Assembly (NCBI GenBank): GCA_030704765.1
Contig: JAUYDD010000044.1
Span: forward strand, 1-18,678
Source of the DNA: Nanobdellota archaeon
Lineage (GTDB): Archaea > Nanobdellota > Nanobdellia > Pacearchaeales > GW2011-AR1
Direction of reading: 5' to 3'
Length of the DNA: 18,678 bases
Shown piece by piece: positions 15,781 through 18,678 of this stretch. Under the pieces are notes generated by a model that was given only the letters and a program-made list of their open reading frames with translations, searched no databases and had not been told where the DNA came from. The number at the start of each line of letters is the position of its first letter. The first letter of the stretch is position 1. Both the position numbers and the translations under genes were made by a program.

Positions 15781-15992
15781 TTTTATGATTATAATAAAGA
15801 AATTGTCTTAATAAAGGTTTTCTGAATGTTAAGTCAACTTGCTATCTTAACATAATTTGATTTATTTTACTTCAATAATTTTCTTTTAATTAATAAAATC
15901 AGCTTGAATGATTGAGCATTAATGATAGTCATGATTGCAAGAATTTTTATTATCTTTATGAAAAAATCTATAAATATTTAATTATTCAAATT
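15781..15992. other. intergenic region with one inverted repeat
   Basis: ATGTTAAG (15826-15833) and CTTAACAT (15846-15853) are perfect 8-bp inverted arms with a 12-base spacer, about 45-75 bases upstream of the gene starting at 15780. It could be an operator. Otherwise the stretch is AT-rich with no credible gene. Confidence 0.4.
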
Positions 15993-16031
15993 ATCAAAAA
16001 AACAATGGGCCACCACATGTCAGAAATCAAA
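15993..16031. repeat. rearranged remnant of the palindromic repeat (copy 8)
   Basis: 15993-16016 matches the first 24 bases of a forward H1a/H1b element (ATCAAAAAAACAATGGGCCA onward). It is joined directly to 16017-16031, which matches the inverted 3' end of copies 6 and 7 (ATGTCAGAAAT). The rest is missing. It looks like the scar of a deletion or inversion between two copies. Confidence 0.6.
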
Positions 16032-16055
16032 AATAGTATCTTTTGTTTCAACAAT

Positions 16056-16247
16056 ATCAAAAAAACAATGGGCCACCCACACCTAAAGGTGTGGGTTTGT
16101 GATATGCCCTTGTTTTTAGGATGCATGAAAATTCTTTCAGAAGAATTTTCTGCACAGAAAATTGCATAAAACAATTTTCTTGTGCTCGGAAATTGAATGC
16201 AGGTAAACTACCTCATCTTAAAAGATGAGGTTTTCAATTTCCGACAT
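16056..16247 (+). repeat. modular palindromic repeat, copy 9 (beside tRNA-Thr)
   Basis: H1b, then TTTTTAGGATGC, a middle module of two hairpins (GAAAATTC/GAATTTTC and AGAAAATTG/CAATTTTCT) that differ from those in copies 2, 4 and 5, then the 3' hairpin of copy 3, ending CGACAT. Its end is 4 bases from the discriminator base of the tRNA gene. Confidence 0.95.
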
Positions 16248-16251
16248 AAAA

Positions 16252-16344
16252 AGCCTCGGCCGGGAGTCGAACCCGGGACCTCGACATTTTTGGAATTATC
16301 TATATACCAATGTCGCGCTCTAACCAAAACTAAGCTACCGAGGC
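16252..16344 (-). tRNA. tRNA-Thr (GGT) with 17-base intron
   Basis: The minus strand folds as a cloverleaf: acceptor GCCTCGG/CCGAGGC, D arm GCTT...GAGC, anticodon stem CGACA/TGTCG, T arm CCGGG-TTCGACT-CCCGG, discriminator U (16252), no encoded CCA. The anticodon loop is interrupted after position 37. Exon ends TTGGTA (16305-16310) and A (16287) give a normal 7-base loop with anticodon GGT. The intron is 16288-16304. Its CCAA pairs with TTGG of the anticodon loop to form the 4-bp centre of a bulge-helix-bulge, with 3-base bulges TAT and AAA at the splice points. It reads ACC and ACU codons. Confidence 0.96.
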
Positions 16345-16357
16345 ATAATTATAATAA

Positions 16358-16392
16358 AGGAAATAAATTTTCGGATAATTTATTCATTTCCT
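16358..16392 (-). promoter_or_regulatory. tRNA promoter region containing a hairpin
   Basis: AATAAATT (16362-16369) and AATTTATT (16377-16384) form a perfect 8-bp stem with a 7-base loop, enclosed by AGGA/TCCT. On the minus strand the same bases give CGAAAATTTATT about 20-30 bases before the tRNA, a plausible BRE plus TATA box. The symmetry may be incidental in such AT-rich sequence. Confidence 0.4.
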
Positions 16393-16425
16393 ATAATAAT
16401 AAAATAAACTTATAAAAATATCCCT

Positions 16426-16641
16426 TATAGACAGTAGTTGAACATTTCCCTATAAATTTGGAAAATCTGCAGGATTTGTAATCTTTTTCACCACTTCTTA
16501 ACCTTTGCTTGCCCATCCTCTATTTCATTTTTGTGCACTAACAATAGAAATTAGAAAATCAGGCTGTCTGAAAGCGACTGATTTTCAATAATCTCTGATT
16601 TTTGCTCTGCAAAAATCAGCAAATGTTTAACTACTCTATAG
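16426..16641 (-). ncRNA. candidate structured RNA or 3' UTR element
   Basis: A 15-bp inverted repeat with one mismatch (16433-16447 and 16621-16635), extendable by TATAGA with a 2-base bulge, encloses about 170 bases. Inside are two strong hairpins: GAAAATCAG/CTGATTTTC (16554-16562, 16578-16586) and CTGATTTTTGC/GCAAAAATCAG (16595-16605, 16609-16619). Because all four arms share the CTGATTTT core, alternative pairings are possible. It begins 2 bases after the stop codon of the 16644-17018 gene. It could be a non-coding RNA, a structured 3' UTR or another palindromic element. No known RNA family is recognised. Confidence 0.45.
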
Positions 16642-16643
16642 AT

Positions 16644-17018
16644 TCATAACTTACGAAACTTTACACTAGGTCCTTTATTAGTTTTTTGAGGGCTAGTGGT
16701 TGTTGCAGAAGTATTATTCTTCTTTAATAAGGTGCCATTTGTAGCTGTCCAATCTTTTTTTATTGCATATCCTGTGACAGCTTTCATATTATTAAAGCCA
16801 TTTGCAAGCCATCCTCCATATACCTTTACACCAGCAATAAAACCATCATAAGTCGCAAGGTCAATTTCATTCTTTGTAGTTACAAATGTCAAGGTCACAT
16901 AGAAGAAAAGTGCAATAAATATCAATAAGATAATAAAGACTCTATGTCTAAGATGATTCATCTTTATTGCAAATATTCCTGCAAATACTAATAAAACTAT
17001 TATTATCCAGTTAAGCAT
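16644..17018 (-). CDS. small membrane protein, unknown
   Basis: A 124-residue protein with two N-terminal membrane helices (about 2-20 and 26-47), a central part (YDGFIAGVKVYGGWLANGFNNMKAVTGYAIKKDW) and a Thr/Lys-rich tail. GGTGAT a few bases before the start is a good ribosome site. It is probably the last gene of an operon with the 73-residue protein and the diadenylate cyclase. No family is recognised. Confidence 0.7.
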   Translation of the reverse strand: MLNWIIIVLLVFAGIFAIKMNHLRHRVFIILLIFIALFFYVTLTFVTTKNEIDLATYDGFIAGVKVYGGWLANGFNNMKAVTGYAIKKDWTATNGTLLKKNNTSATTTSPQKTNKGPSVKFRKL

Positions 17019-17091
17019 TCTATCACCTTTTTATTATATTGTTTAGTTTTTAGGATATAAAAAGATTATGGTAAAAAAATAATAATAAAAA

Positions 17092-17313
17092 TCACATCTT
17101 TTCTATTATATTCAGTATCACACTCAATATTGTCAATATAACAACAATCCATCCAGCCCATACAGTTAAGAATCCAGGTAAGAAATTCACTTTCAATACT
17201 TCGTCTACCATCCCAAAACCAACAGCTAATGATACTAATACTCCTGTTATCCAGACAGCTATATTTACTAAAGTAGATATAGGTCTTTTTGTTGTCTTCA
17301 CACTTTTTGCCAT
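17092..17313 (-). CDS. small two-helix membrane protein, unknown
   Basis: A 73-residue protein with a basic N-terminus (MAKSVKTTKRP) and two predicted membrane helices (about 14-36 and 46-68). AGGAGGTG just before the start is one of the strongest ribosome sites in the window, so high expression is likely. It starts 26 bases after the diadenylate cyclase gene ends and is probably in its operon. The function is unknown. Confidence 0.75.
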   Translation of the reverse strand: MAKSVKTTKRPISTLVNIAVWITGVLVSLAVGFGMVDEVLKVNFLPGFLTVWAGWIVVILTILSVILNIIEKM

Positions 17314-17339
17314 TATTTTTCACCTCCTTTCATGCTTAT

Positions 17340-17942
17340 TCAGCTCCATCTTTTTGTGAGCATCTTTCCAAGATAATATGCGCTTCCGAATACAATTATT
17401 CCAGGTAATAAAGTTATTCCAAGAGCAGGTATAAGAAGGCTTGTTCCAATGGTTCCAAGAGTTCCAGCACCGATTGATTCTAATAAATCAACTGCATAAG
17501 GCACTGATTTTTCAACATTTTTTTGAAGAGCATCTATCTGCATTATCATCTTGCCTTTTTTCAATATCCTTATTTTCTTGTCTTCCTCTGATATCAAGAC
17601 AACTACATTCTCTCCTTTTGCAGCAGAAAGTCCAGCAGAATGTCTTGTGCCAAAATTCTTGAATGTCTTTGTGCTCTTTACCATGACACCATATGCTTTC
17701 ATATATCCGTCAGAAGATATTATGACTGCACCATCCATAATAGCAAGTGATTCTAAAAGTTTGGGGTTGTCAAAAACTTTGAATGGTGGAACTGTCTGCT
17801 CAACTAAGGGTTTGTATTCAACATCTCCTATGACAAACATAGCTCCTTCTCCTCTTTTTGCTATCCGTAAACCTATCTCTATCAAAGTTTTTTGTATTTT
17901 CTTTGTGACTATATTTATCTTTGTTTTAGATCTACCCGCCAT
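17340..17942 (-). CDS. diadenylate cyclase (DAC/DisA_N domain), DacZ-like
   Basis: A 200-residue protein with the DAC signature motifs: DGA (70-72, MDGAVIISSDG) and GTRHSAG (98-104), followed by the strand ENVVVLISEEDKKIRI. DAC enzymes condense two ATP into cyclic di-AMP, a second messenger; in archaea the known enzymes are of the DacZ type. The RHS-A form differs slightly from the common RHRAA, so activity should not be assumed. The C-terminal 50 residues (about 150-195) are glycine-rich and hydrophobic, suggesting a membrane anchor. A TATA box (about 17954-17964) lies roughly 20 bases upstream, so the transcript is leaderless. The two small membrane proteins downstream may be partners. Confidence 0.85.
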   Translation of the reverse strand: MAGRSKTKINIVTKKIQKTLIEIGLRIAKRGEGAMFVIGDVEYKPLVEQTVPPFKVFDNPKLLESLAIMDGAVIISSDGYMKAYGVMVKSTKTFKNFGTRHSAGLSAAKGENVVVLISEEDKKIRILKKGKMIMQIDALQKNVEKSVPYAVDLLESIGAGTLGTIGTSLLIPALGITLLPGIIVFGSAYYLGKMLTKRWS

Positions 17943-17984
17943 ATTAAGAATATTATTTATAAATACAAAAAGATTATATAAACC

Positions 17985-18341
17985 TTATGAATCCATCACT
18001 TCTTTTATATAGATATCGTCCCATCCTTTTTCAAGAAACTTCTTCTTAATATTCTCATCAGATAATCCTCGTTTCCTGAATTCCTTTACAAGTTCTTTTG
18101 CTTTTGAATAAATAGCTTCTTGGTTAAATGACTTTTTAGAAAGCCCAATATAAACCAAAGTCAGGACTATAATAATTATTACAAGCGCGACTGTAAGAGG
18201 AATATAGAAAAAATATAAGAGTTTAATATCTCCTTTAGAATCTATAGTTGTAGAATTAGAATTATTAATGCTATTATTTAAAGATAAGGCTAAAGGTAAT
18301 AAGATTATCAAAGATATTATTAAAATCACCTGTTTTTTCAT
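17985..18341 (-). CDS. exported membrane protein with C-terminal helical domain
   Basis: A 118-residue protein with an N-terminal signal-like helix (about 5-20), an Asn/Ser-rich loop, a second membrane helix (about 42-67) and a C-terminal soluble stretch (IYSKAKELVKEFRKRGLSDENIKKKFLEKGWDDIYIKEVMDS) of two or three short helices. That tail resembles small helical domains often attached to archaeal membrane proteins. It lies upstream of the diadenylate cyclase on the same strand, 42 bases away, but each gene has its own TATA-like box. The function is unknown. Confidence 0.7.
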   Translation of the reverse strand: MKKQVILIISLIILLPLALSLNNSINNSNSTTIDSKGDIKLLYFFYIPLTVALVIIIIVLTLVYIGLSKKSFNQEAIYSKAKELVKEFRKRGLSDENIKKKFLEKGWDDIYIKEVMDS

Positions 18342-18543
18342 ATAATTAATAGAAAATATATGTTTATATATTTGTTGATTTGTTAGAAATAGATAAAAAG
18401 TATTTGTTTAGCTAGAAAGACTATTTATCAAAAAGTTATATGACATCTGTCGATATAATTTTTTCCAAAGAAAAGTTTGAATAAATAGTACTCTGAAATT
18501 TACAACCTCTAAAAAAGGTAAATTTCAGCGTTTCAAACTTCTT
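18342..18543. other. intergenic region with a nested inverted repeat
   Basis: It includes the promoter of the gene starting at 18341 (a TATA-like run near 18362-18370 on the minus strand). Further right, AAGTTTGA (18473-18480) and TCAAACTT (18533-18540) enclose a second perfect pair, CTGAAATTTAC (18493-18503) and GTAAATTTCAG (18518-18528). This 68-base nested hairpin ends 3 bases before repeat copy 10. No gene is seen. Confidence 0.5.
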
Positions 18544-18678
18544 ATGTCGAGAATCGAAAACCTCATGATTTATCGTGAGGTCGTAGCAAATGTTACAGTT
18601 TTCGATTCTCGAGCATCCTAAAAACAAGGGCCAATCAAACCACACTCGCCAGCAGGCGATTTTTTGCCGTGGCAAAAA
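18544..18678 (-). repeat. modular palindromic repeat, copy 10 (cut by window end)
   Basis: It combines the GAGAATCGAAAAC-type 3' hairpin with the linker AGGATGC and module H1a, without the middle module; the 5' end lies beyond the window. Compared with copy 2, a T-A pair in the outer stem has become C-G on both arms, so pairing is kept. Confidence 0.9.

Noticed and set aside
16280..16287. CTCGACAT inside the tRNA, matching the 3' end of several repeats
   Set aside because: These bases are part of the anticodon stem and variable loop of an intact tRNA; an 8-base match is likely chance.
16197..16415. Plus-strand open frame of 72 codons across the tRNA
   Set aside because: It is the opposite strand of the tRNA gene and of repeat copy 9; it has no promoter or ribosome site.
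17066..17323. Alternative 85-codon frame overlapping the 73-residue protein
   Set aside because: It is a shifted frame of the same region; the 73-residue frame has the strong ribosome site, clean membrane helices and a basic start.
18427..18455. Possible mini-copy ATCAAAAA ... GACAT
   Set aside because: Only the two short end motifs match; no hairpin or AGGATGC linker lies between them.

Overview
This window looks like low-GC archaeal DNA, most likely from a DPANN-type lineage such as Pacearchaeota or Woesearchaeota. That placement is an inference. It rests on archaeal TATA boxes about 22-28 bases ahead of start codons (leaderless transcripts), a tRNA-Thr with a bulge-helix-bulge intron, class III prepilin signals, a TrmB-family regulator, a KaiC-like ATPase, and many short membrane proteins of unknown function.

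Layout. Positions 1-44 hold the start of an unidentified minus-strand gene. At 187-2084 a TrmB-like regulator (minus) and a radical SAM/SPASM-like enzyme (plus) diverge from a short promoter region with an 18-bp inverted repeat between their TATA boxes. At 2174-2863 is a TsaC/YrdC-type tRNA-modification gene whose 5' end carries an in-frame insertion of a palindromic repeat. Then come a small three-helix membrane protein (2936-3181), an abundant-type class III pilin (3252-3689) and a KaiC/ArlH-like ATPase (4112-4843).

From 5701 to 9869 (minus) a four-gene operon encodes a pilus machine: a membrane protein with a winged-helix-like domain, a VirB11/PilB-type ATPase and two TadB/TadC-like membrane platform proteins. 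From 10182 to 15171 (plus) a five-gene, tightly coupled operon encodes two class III minor pilins and three larger proteins with prepilin-like N-termini, one of them a von Willebrand A protein with a complete MIDAS motif. Together these resemble a Tad-like/type IV pilus with an adhesive tip. The right part holds a small disulfide-rich anchored protein, tRNA-Thr(GGT), a structured intergenic region, two small membrane proteins, a diadenylate cyclase and a membrane-anchored protein.

The most striking feature is a family of modular palindromic repeats: eight complete copies, one rearranged remnant and one copy cut by the window end. They share asymmetric ends (ATCAAAAAA at one end, GACAT at the other) and carry exchangeable hairpin modules joined by fixed linkers that end in TGC. 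Stems vary with compensatory changes. Copies lie between gene clusters in both orientations, bracket the pilin operon as an inverted pair, and one sits inside the tsaC reading frame. No transposase is present in the window. No database search was possible; family calls rest on motifs recognised by eye.
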